Shown here piece by piece: positions 19,989 to 27,914 of a stretch of DNA of 27,914 bases. Position 1 is the first letter of the stretch; every line of letters starts with the position of its first letter. Source of the DNA: Chara braunii (taxonomy: Eukaryota > Streptophyta > Charophyceae > Charales > Characeae). The DNA lies in NCBI GenBank assembly GCA_003427395.1, contig BFEA01000614.1, positions 720,908-748,821 on the forward strand, read 5' to 3'. The position numbers were made by a program, and so were the translations under genes. The notes under the pieces were generated by a model. It did not search any database. It was given only the letters and a program-made list of their open reading frames with translations, and was not told where the DNA came from.

Positions 19989-20104
19989 TTCTGAGGGCGA
20001 AAGTGAAAATGCCTCAGGGCCAGAACTGAAAATTGAAAGTCTGAAAGTGGGCGCCAGAGTGCCGGATGGCGCCAAGTGTCTGAAATCCGAAAGTCCAAAC
20101 AGGA

Positions 20105-20340
20105 GGAAGTTGAAAACGGGCGCCAGAAATTCCCCAGAATGCGGATGGCGCCAACTGTCTGAAATCGGAAGAGCAAAAACGAAGTAAAATAAATCAAGAA
20201 AATTGTAAAACAAAAAAAAGAAGGAAGTTGAAAACGGGCGCCAGAAATTCCCCAGAATGCGGATGGCGCCAACTGTCTGAAATCGGAAGAGCAAAAACGA
20301 AGTAAAATAAATCAAGAAAATTGTAAAACAAAAAAAAGAA
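20105..20340. repeat. Exact 118-bp tandem duplication
   Basis: Bases 20105-20222 and 20223-20340 are identical by eye. A more diverged third unit lies just upstream (about 20034-20104, sharing GGATGGCGCCAA and TGTCTGAAATC). Each unit has inverted GGCGCC sites and ends in an A-rich stretch. Confidence 0.92.
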
Positions 20341-20421
20341 TAAATACAGCAAGAGGGCAGGTGGTAACCCGCAGACCAGGGATCAGGCCCTGGAGGAGTC
20401 CGTAACAACCGGACTGATGCC

Positions 20422-20680
20422 ACGGGAAGCAATCAATGTTGTCCACTCGGGCCTCTCAACCATGATGGGGAGGAGCATGGGTGAGTAGCTGTTGTAATTC
20501 CTTTGACTTGCCGGTGGAATACGAACTGGACTGATGCTCCCCAGAATGGAAAGGAACCAGAGCCGTAAGGTTCTGTTTTTATTAGAAACAAACCAAAAAA
20601 AAGGAACCGGACTGATACTCCCCTGAATGGATATGGAGCCAGGGCCATAAGGACCTGGTTAAAAAATAAAAATAAAATAA
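20422..20680 (+). mobile_element. Two consecutive plus-strand LINE 3' ends
   Basis: The first piece (about 20422-20595) contains GACTTGCCGGTGGAATA, GGACTGATGCTCCCCAGAAT and a short A-run. The second (about 20596-20680) repeats GGAACCGGACTGAT and ends in ATAAGGACCTGGTTAAAAAA. Both match the 3' UTR of LINEs A and B but point the opposite way. No ORF2 is attached, so they are extreme 5' truncations or a tail-to-tail relic. Confidence 0.8.
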
Positions 20681-20767
20681 TTTGAATGTCTTTCCTTGGA
20701 TGCACCTCTCTCTGCAGTAATTGATGATGACTGACAAGTTATTTGTATGTGGATCATGTCATGACAG

Positions 20768-20854
20768 ACGGATTTGATAAAGAAGCTCAGTGATATGGAA
20801 AGTCTGCTTAGCCATGAGAAGACAGCAGCTTCAGAGGCAGTGCAAGAGCTGGAG
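20768..20854 (+). CDS. Coiled-coil gene, internal exon (29 codons)
   Basis: The exon is bounded by an acceptor (CATGACAG) and a donor (CTGGAG|GTATTC). It is 87 bases and begins and ends in phase 0. It reads TDLIKKLSDMESLL, then SHEKTAASEAVQELE, a compact amphipathic helix with heptad spacing that continues the style of the giant exon. No stop lies in the chosen frame. The next exon on the same strand and in the same phase is at 24764. Its membership of the same gene as the giant exon is inferred from strand, phase and composition only. Confidence 0.65.
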
Positions 20855-21214
20855 GTATTCCTTGTGAACTCAATTCAACTCATAACGATATGACCGACTA
20901 CGGATGTTCACCTCTGCCGATCCTTTCCTGAACGACCGCTCTCCCCAGAACGCATATGTCCACATTTGTTTTTTTTTCTCTTTCATCGAGTTCCATTTTT
21001 TCTTGTACACTTTTTTATTCCTGCTTTTTGTCCTCGCTTTCCTCACTTCCTTTTTCACTTTTCAGTCTAGTCAGCTACTTTTGTATAGCTCTGCCCTCGT
21101 CTCCCCTCTGCTCCTCTCCACCCCCTCCCCCCTTCCCCCCCCCCCCCCCGCCTTCCCGAGGAACAATTAACATAGTCGATGATAGCCCTAACTTTGGAGG
21201 GTTTTCTGTGGTTG

Positions 21215-21362
21215 CCCCGGACACGGACATCCGGACAACCGCACGCAGTCACCGGACCCGTGTTTGGATTAAACCGGACGTCCGGTTAACCGGACATCTA
21301 ACCAGACATCCGGACAACCGGATCCGGACAGTCCGGTTGGGTGTATCAGTGTCCGTTTTTCC

Positions 21363-21365
<3 letters not shown>
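21215..21365. repeat. CCGG-rich iterated repeat, left block
   Basis: About eleven CCGG sites occur in 150 bases, in the patterns CCGGACATCCGGACAACCGG and CCGGACGTCCGGTTAACCGG. The block is self-complementary and ends at an A35 tract. A similar block lies at about 21960-22050. Confidence 0.85.

Positions 21366-21400
<35 letters not shown>
21366..21400. repeat. Poly-A tract, 35 bases
   Basis: A pure A run is placed between TTTTTCCGGT and CACCGGC. It may be the tail of a retroposed copy ending in the CCGG-rich block. Confidence 0.97.
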
Positions 21401-21401
<1 letters not shown>

Positions 21402-21486
21402 ACCGGCTCACATGACACGAGCACAGAGATACACAGGTTTGCGGGACTGGTCCAACATGCTAGTAAAATTGGAACTATTAACGTAC

Positions 21487-21713
21487 GAACTTCAAAGTTC
21501 GGAACTTCGAATCTTGAACCGGCACACGTGACACAAACACACACACACACAGAGCAAAGTTCCACAGCCGCTCCAGCCCCCAAGCATCAGTTCCACACCC
21601 ACTCCAGCCCCCAAGCATCAGTTCCACACCCGCTCCAGCCCCTTAGCATCAGTTCCACACCCTCTCCAGCCCCCAAGAACTTTGAAGTTCCGAACTCCGA
21701 AGTTCGGAACTCA
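21487..21713. repeat. 31-bp tandem repeats between short inverted repeats
   Basis: CTCCAGCCCC recurs at 21571, 21602, 21633 and 21664, a strict 31-bp period with CATCAGTTCCACACCC between. GAACTTCAAAGTTC at 21487 and its exact reverse complement GAACTTTGAAGTTC at 21677 flank the array. Confidence 0.9.
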
Positions 21714-21959
21714 CCAGAGGGAGCGCTGCTGCACGAGGCGCTTCGATCGAAAATGGGGTCCTCCTGCCGGCGGGAAACCAACACCGGGATACTGCGGCTG
21801 CTACTGCCCTCCAAAGTTCTCCAACAGCAGGCCCTTCAGGGCTGGTCCGGTTGGGGTGACGGTCGACAAAAAACTACAGCAACAATTTCTGGGGTACCCC
21901 AGGCCCAGGAAAATGGCCTGGGGACCCCAATTTGTTTTTTGAATTTCTTGAAATGAGAT

Positions 21960-22050
21960 CCAACCGGACCCTCCAAACTGGACACCAGCCCTGGACACCG
22001 GACACCGGACACCGGACTGTCTGGACCAGGATCCGGACGTCCGGTTGGCA
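21960..22050. repeat. CCGG-rich iterated repeat, right block
   Basis: GGACACCGGACACCGGACAC and GATCCGGACGTCCGGTTGGC resemble the block at 21215-21365. In inverted orientation the right end (GCCAACCGGACGTCCGG) recalls the interior of the left block (AAACCGGACGTCCGG), so 21215-22050 could be one element. Confidence 0.7.
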
Positions 22051-22590
22051 ACCAACTTTTCTCATGGTCTTTGTAACAAAACCCCAGAGCCTTCAAAACC
22101 AAACTTCTCAGCAATCCATAGAGTGGATAGCAAATAAACCAACACCAAGAAAATAAAATAAGATAAAGAAAAAGGAGCCGAAACCCCTAAGGCAATAATG
22201 CTTATTCAATGTTCATGCAAAATTCACCTCTGACTCTTTTGTAGGATTTCCAGGATTATCATGGCTTGCCAAGATACAGCCATCCCCAAGGCTCCAACAA
22301 ACACCAAACTTGTCACACACAAATCTTGACCAAATCTAAAACACCCAAAGAAAAGAAAAATCCAAAAAACGATCCCCAAATGCCCTTGTCACTGTTCTCA
22401 GTGCTTAGAGGGTTAACCTGTGCGAGCAGGAATCCAGTGAATGTTGAGGGTTGTTGAAGCACAAGTTTTTTTTTACTTTTAACGCAGCTGACGTAGCATT
22501 GTGATGGGACCTCCTAGCCGACGTAGCACCACTGTTGCGACATACTACCACGCAGTCCGATCAGTAACTTCTGTTTCGCGTAGTACCCTG
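22051..22590. other. Intronic sequence, nothing recognised
   Basis: This is ordinary A/C-rich sequence with a T9 run near 22466-22474, then a block with two GACGTAGCA-like repeats. I support no gene or element here. Confidence 0.4.
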
Positions 22591-22595
22591 CGGTC

Positions 22596-23865
22596 TACCA
22601 CCCTTGTGAGCAGGTCGTCACCTAGTATTGGCCAGAAGTGTGCCCAGAATTCTTTAGTCATGCCGTCGATACCTGGTCGTTTGTCGTTTCCCATCATTAG
22701 CACGGCCTGATGAAGTTCGTGTGTTGTGAGAGGTTCGTCTGATGTGCCCAGGTGATGGTTTTGTCCAGGTTCAGCGTTTTATCTCTTGCTGTTAGGACTC
22801 CTTGCGGGGCCAGGTTGGCTGTCTTGGATTCGTACAGTTGTGTGTAAGAATCCCGAGGGAAACGTACCATTTCCTTGCCCTGGCTAGATGTGTCAGAGGG
22901 GTTTGGGGGATCCCGGAGGGTCTTGATAGTGTTGTTTCTAGTGTCTGATGTGATTTTTGCAAAAAAGGATTTAGACAACGTCTCGCTTAAAGCAAAATTA
23001 GTCATCCTGGCTCAGATTTGAAGGCATCTCGGTTCCCATCATCGCCAGTTTAAGAGCTCCTGTTTAGTTTGACTGAAAAGCTCTTGGTAGAAAGTGCTGG
23101 CTGTTTTTTTCTCTTAAATTAAATTCTGCTAAGTGAAATGTTGTTTCAAGTTCCTTTTTCCTTTTGGTTCTCTCCCCTTGTATACCCTCAACACACTGTT
23201 CGCTGCATGTGTGAGTTCCTTGCAACTGTCTAGGAACCACAGTTGTTTGTCGTTGCACCGCAAGGTCTTCTGTTTTTGAGAAGAACATGTCCATTCTACT
23301 GCTTCGTTTAGTTGCTCAAGGGGGAGGAGTGAGTTGTTGAAACGATAAAAACCGGATCCTTTTTTCTATAGGGACTCCGAGATTGAGGAGAAGGGAGATT
23401 GGACTATGATCGAGCCCGGGGTACGCCGCTTGGGGAAGAATCCCAGATTCTTTTATAGCCCCTTCAAGGATTCGAACACCAGGAAAATGTGAATTCTTGA
23501 GAAGGCCATGTGGCCTGCGAAGTTCCTCTTCGTGAGAGAGAAGGCCTTCCTTCTCCAGGTGCAGGGACCTGAAGGGTTCAAAGAGGTTGAATTCTGTCAT
23601 GAGGTTTAGACGTTTAGCGGTTGGTCTGGTGGGTCCCAGTCGGTCGGAGCTGGAGATTCTGTCTAGTGCCAGGTCTAGGGTAGTGTTCCTCCTGCTGCCA
23701 CCTAATGTCCATCCAACACCACCTTCCTTCTTGTAAATCCTGACCTGAGTCGAGGAAGGACCCCTCCTGGTCTATTTTAGATTTTCTGAGGATAAGTATG
23801 GCCGTCCCCATCCGGTTTTCGTTTCTTGCTTCTGCCCACAAGGCGTAATCCAGTTGTTGCATACT
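22596..23865 (-). pseudogene. LINE C: decayed ORF2 fragment (endonuclease to RT start)
   Basis: Minus-strand translation in several frames aligns with LINE B ORF2. GTAILILRKSK and EGRWCWMDIRW correspond to the endonuclease middle, and FNLFEPFRSLH with YPGLDHSPISLLL to its end. FPRDSYTQLYES and KRPGIDGMTKEFWAHFWPIL correspond to the segment leading into RT. Frameshifts separate the pieces and the catalytic RT core is absent. It is more diverged from LINE B than LINE A is, so it is an older copy or a different subfamily. It supplies the W at the position where LINE B has a TGA. Confidence 0.8.
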
Positions 23866-24117
23866 CGTGAAACACAGTCATAAGTATGGTGCAGATTCGC
23901 AGAACCGACCAGATAATACAGAGTTAATACAAATACAGCGGAAGATTTGATACCCATGGACTGACTCTGACCTGACTCAGACTGCAATCGAACACTCTCA
24001 ATCATACATCAGGGGCGTGAAAGCCCTGGCCTTGGACATAGACGAAAGGCCAGGGTCTGAGATCATCCACGGACGAATGGAGGGAGGAGAGATGACGTCA
24101 ACTCAATGTTTTCAAAG

Positions 24118-24300
24118 ATAGTATCTTGAAATGTCAGAGGTAGCGAAAATCCGAAATGTCGCGAACACAGTGTCTCACAATGTCTCAGATATCGATCTCA
24201 CAATGTCAATCACATCTCCAGAGGAAGATGAAATCAGATCCCACGAGTAGTCCTCAACCTATGGTCCCAAGAGACTTCAACATTGTCAATTCTTGTGCTG
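24118..24300 (+). pseudogene. LINE endonuclease N-terminus relic in opposite orientation
   Basis: Plus-strand codons read IVS, a TGA stop, then NVRGSENPK, matching the conserved start of LINE endonucleases (SWNVRG). Fifty codons on, in the same frame, WSQETSTL recalls the QETH motif region. A second TGA interrupts. The orientation is opposite to LINE C immediately to the left, which lacks exactly this part. Confidence 0.45.
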
Positions 24301-24572
24301 GTGTGATCATTGATTTATCATTTTTCTTCTAATTGCCAGGTTGCCATATGCAGTCAGGTCGCGAGAGCTCATTGCGCTTGTAATCTGGGTTTCTCCGGTG
24401 CAGTCTCCTTCCATTACAATCAATGCCTTCCTTTTTTCTGTTAAATAGTTATTTTTCTTTCCCCTCCCCTCTCCGTCCTCCCCCCCCCGCTTCCAGGGCC
24501 CTACACACACATACACCTTTTTTTGCTGTAAATTGACCAAATGATGCTGGAAAAAACTTGGAATAAAGTTTT

Positions 24573-24592
24573 TGAAATCTTCAGACATCTGT

Positions 24593-24624
<32 letters not shown>

Positions 24625-24674
24625 GGCCCCTGCGTAAGGATGACATGCGTAAATCGAGAAATGGTCCAATTTTT
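24573..24674 (+). ncRNA. U6 snRNA-like sequence (probable pseudogene)
   Basis: From 24592 the sequence follows U6 closely: TTAAAATTGGAACGATACAG, the ACAGAGA box, AGATTAGCATGGCCCCTGCG, AAGGATGACA and AAATCGAGAAATGGTCCAAT. It ends in a T6 run at 24669-24674 that could act as a Pol III terminator. U6 is the catalytic-core RNA of the spliceosome. The internal stem-loop differs from the usual plant sequence on both sides, in a way that keeps pairing through G-U and U-A pairs. The 5' stem, normally GTCC..TTCGGGGAC, survives only in its 3' half (GACATC). No plant USE and no TATA box at the expected distance is seen. It lies inside an intron of the coiled-coil gene. A retroposed pseudogene is most likely; a divergent functional copy is possible. 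Confidence 0.8.
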
Positions 24675-24763
24675 TCTTGAAAGAACTTCAAAAAAGAAAA
24701 AAACAGTTGTAGGACTTGGCAACTGATTCAGTGATTTATGGATTGATTTGGTTATTTTTACAG

Positions 24764-24973
24764 GCATGGAAGCAACGGCACGCCCAGGAGCTTGGCACAC
24801 TGCGGACTGAACTCGTGAACACTCGGAAGGACCTGACTGCTGCAAAGGTCCAACCAGCGGCATTGGCCAAAGAGAAGGAGGCACTCAGGAAAGAGCTCGA
24901 GAAGGCAAAAGAGAAAATGGAGAAGTTAGATGCAAAGCTCAAGAATACCCTCCAGGAGAAGAACAACCTGGTG
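24764..24973 (+). CDS. Coiled-coil gene, internal exon (70 codons)
   Basis: The acceptor is GGTTATTTTTACAG and the donor CTGGTG|GTATGG. The exon is 210 bases and phase 0 at both ends. The peptide begins AWKQRHAQELGTLRTEL and ends KLKNTLQEKNNLV, with a strongly charged helix EALRKELEKAKEKMEKLDAK in the middle. Heptad spacing is clear throughout. One PAA near residue 31 is the only likely helix break. The frame remains open beyond the donor, but the sequence loses coiled-coil character at once, supporting the splice. The family is unrecognised. Confidence 0.75.
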
Positions 24974-26171
24974 GTATGGACCCAAACGCCATTCAGGGGG
25001 AGTTGGTGGGCATTGTTCAACAGCTGCTTTGGGGACTTGTGAACTGCACTGGAAAATGTATGTGGCAGTGTCTGTTACTCTAAATCAACCATACGTTGTG
25101 TATGGGGTTCAAATTAAGATATTAGTATTTTAATATTTTTTTTAAATCACTTGTAATTTGTAAAGGGGAAAGGGGGGAGGGTGTGGGGGCCTTTAGTACT
25201 ACGGCCTTGCATGGTCTTGCTTTAGTGAGTGTAGTCGTGGATGTGTGGCAACTGTCTGAGAGAGCATGACTGCCAGCATGCCAGCAGGTAGTCCTCGGTG
25301 CGGTGATTTCTTAGAATGTGCATTGCCTGCGCCTCTTGCATGCCATGCCCTCTTGACCTCGCGCTCATGTTGAAGCTGACTGGTTTCTTATGTGCAATCT
25401 CAGAATGCCCTCCTACTGCACTGGCAGCCAAATTCAGTGCGAGTCGTCATGCTGTGAGGATGCCCTCATCCTCACGTTGAAAGTTGAAACTGATGGAACC
25501 ACAACTTTACACGGGCTTTGACACCCGTGATATGACTACGTCAGCTGTGGCGAGAAAAGTTGTTTGCCATGGTGGCTAAGACGGGGGGTAAGCACGTTTG
25601 TTACGAATCAATGACCTTCACGCAATTCCTTTGGTTGTGTATTTTATTTGAGTTTTTATGTGTTATTATGTAAATGATGGATTACCGAAAATAAGTCGAA
25701 TTCTCAAATTACAAAACAATTCAAAACTCTCGTACTAATTATGATTCCGACTATCGGGGGTAATGGGGATAAATACAAATATCGGATTATGGGTCCGATT
25801 TAGTGAAATATTTAACATTTTCAATGATTCTTTTTCTTTTAGGTATTTCTGCTGTGGTGCCTGGTGTCTTGACTTCTCTCTAAATAACATCTTGGATGGA
25901 TGGTCGGAATGGACTGCATTTCCTTCTGAAGTTTGTCTTCTTGCCGGCATTGGTAGCTAGCACTGGAAGTCAGTGGAGAGTTTAGGATGTGCATTTCCTT
26001 CCGGCATTCATTTTGTCAGCTCTTTTGAGGTCCTTTATCTCTGGTCGGCGGATGTGATTTTCTTATTTTAACGATCTCCAAGTTATAGTTGGAATTAATT
26101 GTTGTTTTCTTGTAGTTGCAAACGAAATCAGTTGGAATGGACTGGAATTTTTTGTTTTGACTGCCTTGCAG
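24974..26171 (+). other. Intron, 1.2 kb, nothing recognised
   Basis: This phase-0 GT-AG intron lies between two coiled-coil exons. It holds a short perfect inverted repeat (CACGGG/CCCGTG at about 25508-25527) and a G-rich run near 25165-25190. I see no gene. Confidence 0.6.
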
Positions 26172-26414
26172 ACAGAAAGAATCCATATGGAGCGAGACTT
26201 GAAGCTTCTTCGGGGTCAAAGTTTTGCCCAGGCAAAGGATTTGTCAAAGCTTGAGAGTGCGTACGACAAAAGAAGAGAATCAGTAGCCGAGAAGAGGAGA
26301 GAATCTATTGCTGTGCAGAAGAGATCCAGGTCCCAATATGAGGAGCTGGAAGCGATGCTCCAGAGCAAATGCACCGAACTCGAGGAACAGAAGAGTGATC
26401 TTCAGTCTGCACAG
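26172..26414 (+). CDS. Coiled-coil gene, internal exon (81 codons)
   Basis: The acceptor is GACTGCCTTGCAG and the donor GCACAG|GTGTGG. The exon is 243 bases and phase 0 at both ends. The peptide begins TERIHMERDLKLLRGQSF and ends CTELEEQKSDLQSAQ. A basic middle, KRRESVAEKRRESIA, contains the motif RRES twice nine residues apart, each fitting an R-R-X-S basophilic kinase site (a consensus match only). Coiled-coil heptads resume with QYEELEAMLQSK. No stop lies in frame. It is the third of four small exons sharing strand, phase and character. Confidence 0.75.
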
Positions 26415-26753
26415 GTGTGGACACTGGACTGTGATTTTCTAGTGCCCGTTTTTTCTGTAACTGCTCATCACATCTGCTCTCGCTCGTTGCAGACTGATGT
26501 AGGCATTCTGTTATTAAGCACATGCTGCGCATCTTGATTTTCAGGTCACTGATCAAGCAGTTGAAGGAGAGAAGCGGTGACCTTCTTTGAAAGGCTCAAC
26601 TTCTTCGACTTCACACCTGCACTATCTTGCAAGACACACAAAATCTGTCAGGCAGCCTGAGCATGTTTGACATGGCCCATATTCCCCTTTCTTCCTATGT
26701 CTTAAAACATAACTAAGGAATTAGGACTTAGAGGCTAGTAGGAGATTGCTTGG

Positions 26754-26810
26754 GAGAAGGTCTGGGCGGTCACGAAAGGGATGATCCAGGCGGAAATTTT
26801 ATGCCAATGG
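26754..26810 (+). mobile_element. Short LINE ORF2 C-terminal fragment
   Basis: The plus strand reads EKVWAVTKGMIQAEILCQW, close to EKVWAETRTLIQAEILCKW of LINE B ORF2. Homology stops on both sides, so this is a tiny relic. Confidence 0.7.
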
Positions 26811-26908
26811 GCCTAGCTACTGGCCTCTACAACACCCTGGACGGAGAAAAAAAAAGGAAAAAAAAAAAGGAATGCTGTACTGCAGTAATCCAAATCCAGT
26901 GATGAGCA

Positions 26909-26960
26909 GTAGGCACGTGTCAGTGTCGATAAACAGGTCATGAGTTTGAATCCTGACAGG
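26909..26960 (+). mobile_element. SINE-like fragment with B box
   Basis: TGTCGATAAACAGGTCATGA, then GTTTGAATCCTGACA and AATCAGAT, parallel TGTCGAAATAAAGACC, GTTCAAATCC and AATCAGAT of the piece at 17895. The A-box part is not convincing here, because the upstream GGGCCTAGCT overlaps the end of a LINE relic. Confidence 0.4.
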
Positions 26961-27220
26961 GAATCAGATGGATGTAGTAATTTTGGGTGCTCACCCCTTT
27001 CTGAAAAAAAGGCAGTCTGTGCTCCAGCCTTCATGTTAAGATTTCTGGTGTCCTCACACAGGTAGGAAGGTCTCACAGAGGTCTGTAAGTCAAAGGTTAA
27101 TGGTGGTATATTTCTTCAGCACTTGGTTTGGAGAACTTTGGACTTAATGGTTGCATTTTCTTTAGAAGTTGGTTCGTTGTATGGAGAGCTTTGACACCTT
27201 TTGCTCTTTTGGAATGGCAG

Positions 27221-27388
27221 GGGAGGCTGCAACAACTGGATTCAGAGAATGAATGGCTGAAGAAACAGCTGGAGGAGAGTAAGGCAGAGATTGACAGGAT
27301 GAAAGAAGAAGCAGCTCACCGGACAGAGGAGCTGTCAAGGAAATCAAAGCAAATGGAGGAACTTGATGATCAAATCAAATCCATGAGT
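27221..27388 (+). CDS. Coiled-coil gene, internal exon (56 codons)
   Basis: The acceptor is TTTTGGAATGGCAG and the donor ATGAGT|GTAAGG, a strong consensus. The exon is 168 bases and phase 0 at both ends. The peptide begins GRLQQLDSENEWLKKQLEE and ends MEELDDQIKSMS, a continuous amphipathic heptad helix without proline. There is no stop, so the gene continues beyond the window. The frame upstream of the acceptor lacks coiled-coil character. Confidence 0.75.
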
Positions 27389-27825
27389 GTAAGGCAACAA
27401 CTCTCACTTCTAATCTCGAACGCTGTTGCTTCAGCTTGCACATTCCATTCCCATTTACTCAGCCCCAGGTGCATATGATGCCATGAAATGGCATGAATAT
27501 ATAAGCGGGCGCACTCCTTTCAATATCACTACAGATATAAAATCACTAGCTTGTGTGTGGGTACAGCTGAAGCAAGAGCCGTTGGTGCTGCTGTACTGGA
27601 CGGTTGCGATGTGTGCTCATGGTCTGCAAGAGCCGTGAAGATGCGATGAGAGTTGGTGTGTGCCTTTGTCGGGGCAACCCACAAAGACCTTTGTTGGGGC
27701 GCATCCCACAAAGGCCTTTCTCGGGACAGCTCACAATGACTTACTTGAGAAACGCATAATGGCCAGAAAATAAACATGGCCCCTCGTCGTTGTGCAGCAA
27801 ATGAAAGAAAGTGTCTGTGGCATGC

Positions 27826-27829
<4 letters not shown>
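27389..27829 (+). other. Start of next intron, nothing recognised
   Basis: Non-coding sequence follows the last visible donor. It has two or three ACAAAGACCTTT / ACAAAGGCCTTT-like short repeats at about 27680-27720 and a TATATAAG at about 27498. I assign no function. Confidence 0.5.

Positions 27830-27914
<85 letters not shown>
27830..27914. repeat. (GA)n microsatellite at right edge
   Basis: An uninterrupted AG/GA tract of about 85 bases runs to the last base of the window, mirroring the left edge. Confidence 0.97.

Larger units (their letters stand above)
7008..20767 (+). other. Putative 13.8 kb phase-0 intron filled with LINEs
   Basis: The proposed donor is GTGCGT at 7008 and the acceptor is CATGACAG ending at 20767. 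The interval holds LINE A, LINE B, a SINE-like piece and simple repeats. I found no further coiled-coil exon inside it, but short exons could have been missed. If the donor is not used, the giant exon ends at the TAG at 7056-7058 and this interval is intergenic. Confidence 0.5.
26415..27220 (+). other. Intron, 0.8 kb, with LINE and SINE relics
   Basis: This phase-0 GT-AG intron lies between coiled-coil exons. It contains a 57-base LINE ORF2 fragment (26754-26810) and a SINE-like B-box region (about 26909-26960). Confidence 0.6.

Overview
The window looks like nuclear DNA of a large, repeat-rich plant-lineage (streptophyte) genome. The evidence is spliced exons with GT-AG borders, a U6 snRNA-like sequence, abundant simple repeats, and LINE retrotransposons of the plant L1 type (APE endonuclease, reverse transcriptase and a C-terminal zf-RVT zinc knuckle). 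A charophyte alga such as Chara is a reasonable guess, but nothing here proves the species.

The only convincing host gene is on the plus strand. A giant exon (open from 1548, coding to about 7007) encodes about 1,800 residues of coiled coil, much of it built from an 84-residue module of 12 heptads. A phase-0 splice donor at 7008 and four small downstream exons (20768-20854, 24764-24973, 26172-26414, 27221-27388), all phase 0 and all coiled coil, suggest one gene. It would contain a 13.8 kb first intron and run off the right end of the window. I do not recognise the family.

The big intron (7008-20767) is filled largely by minus-strand LINEs. LINE A (8044-9370) is 5'-truncated. LINE B (9385-about 17829) is near full length, with ORF1, ORF2, a long 5' leader, a 485-base assembly gap and several disabling mutations. 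The same 13-14 bp target-site sequence appears left of A, between A and B, and right of B. LINE B's leader contains an inverted Nextera mosaic-end pair (17626-17661), a library artefact left in the assembly. To the right lie a tRNA-derived SINE-like piece, GAT, G and purine tracts, a 118-bp tandem duplication and two plus-strand LINE 3' ends.

The second intron (20855-24763) holds a CCGG-rich repeat element, a decayed LINE C with a possible 5' inversion, and the U6-like sequence (24573-24674). Later introns carry small LINE and SINE relics. The window begins and ends in (GA)n.

The protein-coding content is therefore one structural coiled-coil gene plus retrotransposon genes; there is no operon-like or defence-like gene cluster. 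The most novel item is the 12-heptad modular coiled-coil protein. The item most urgent to fix is the adapter artefact.
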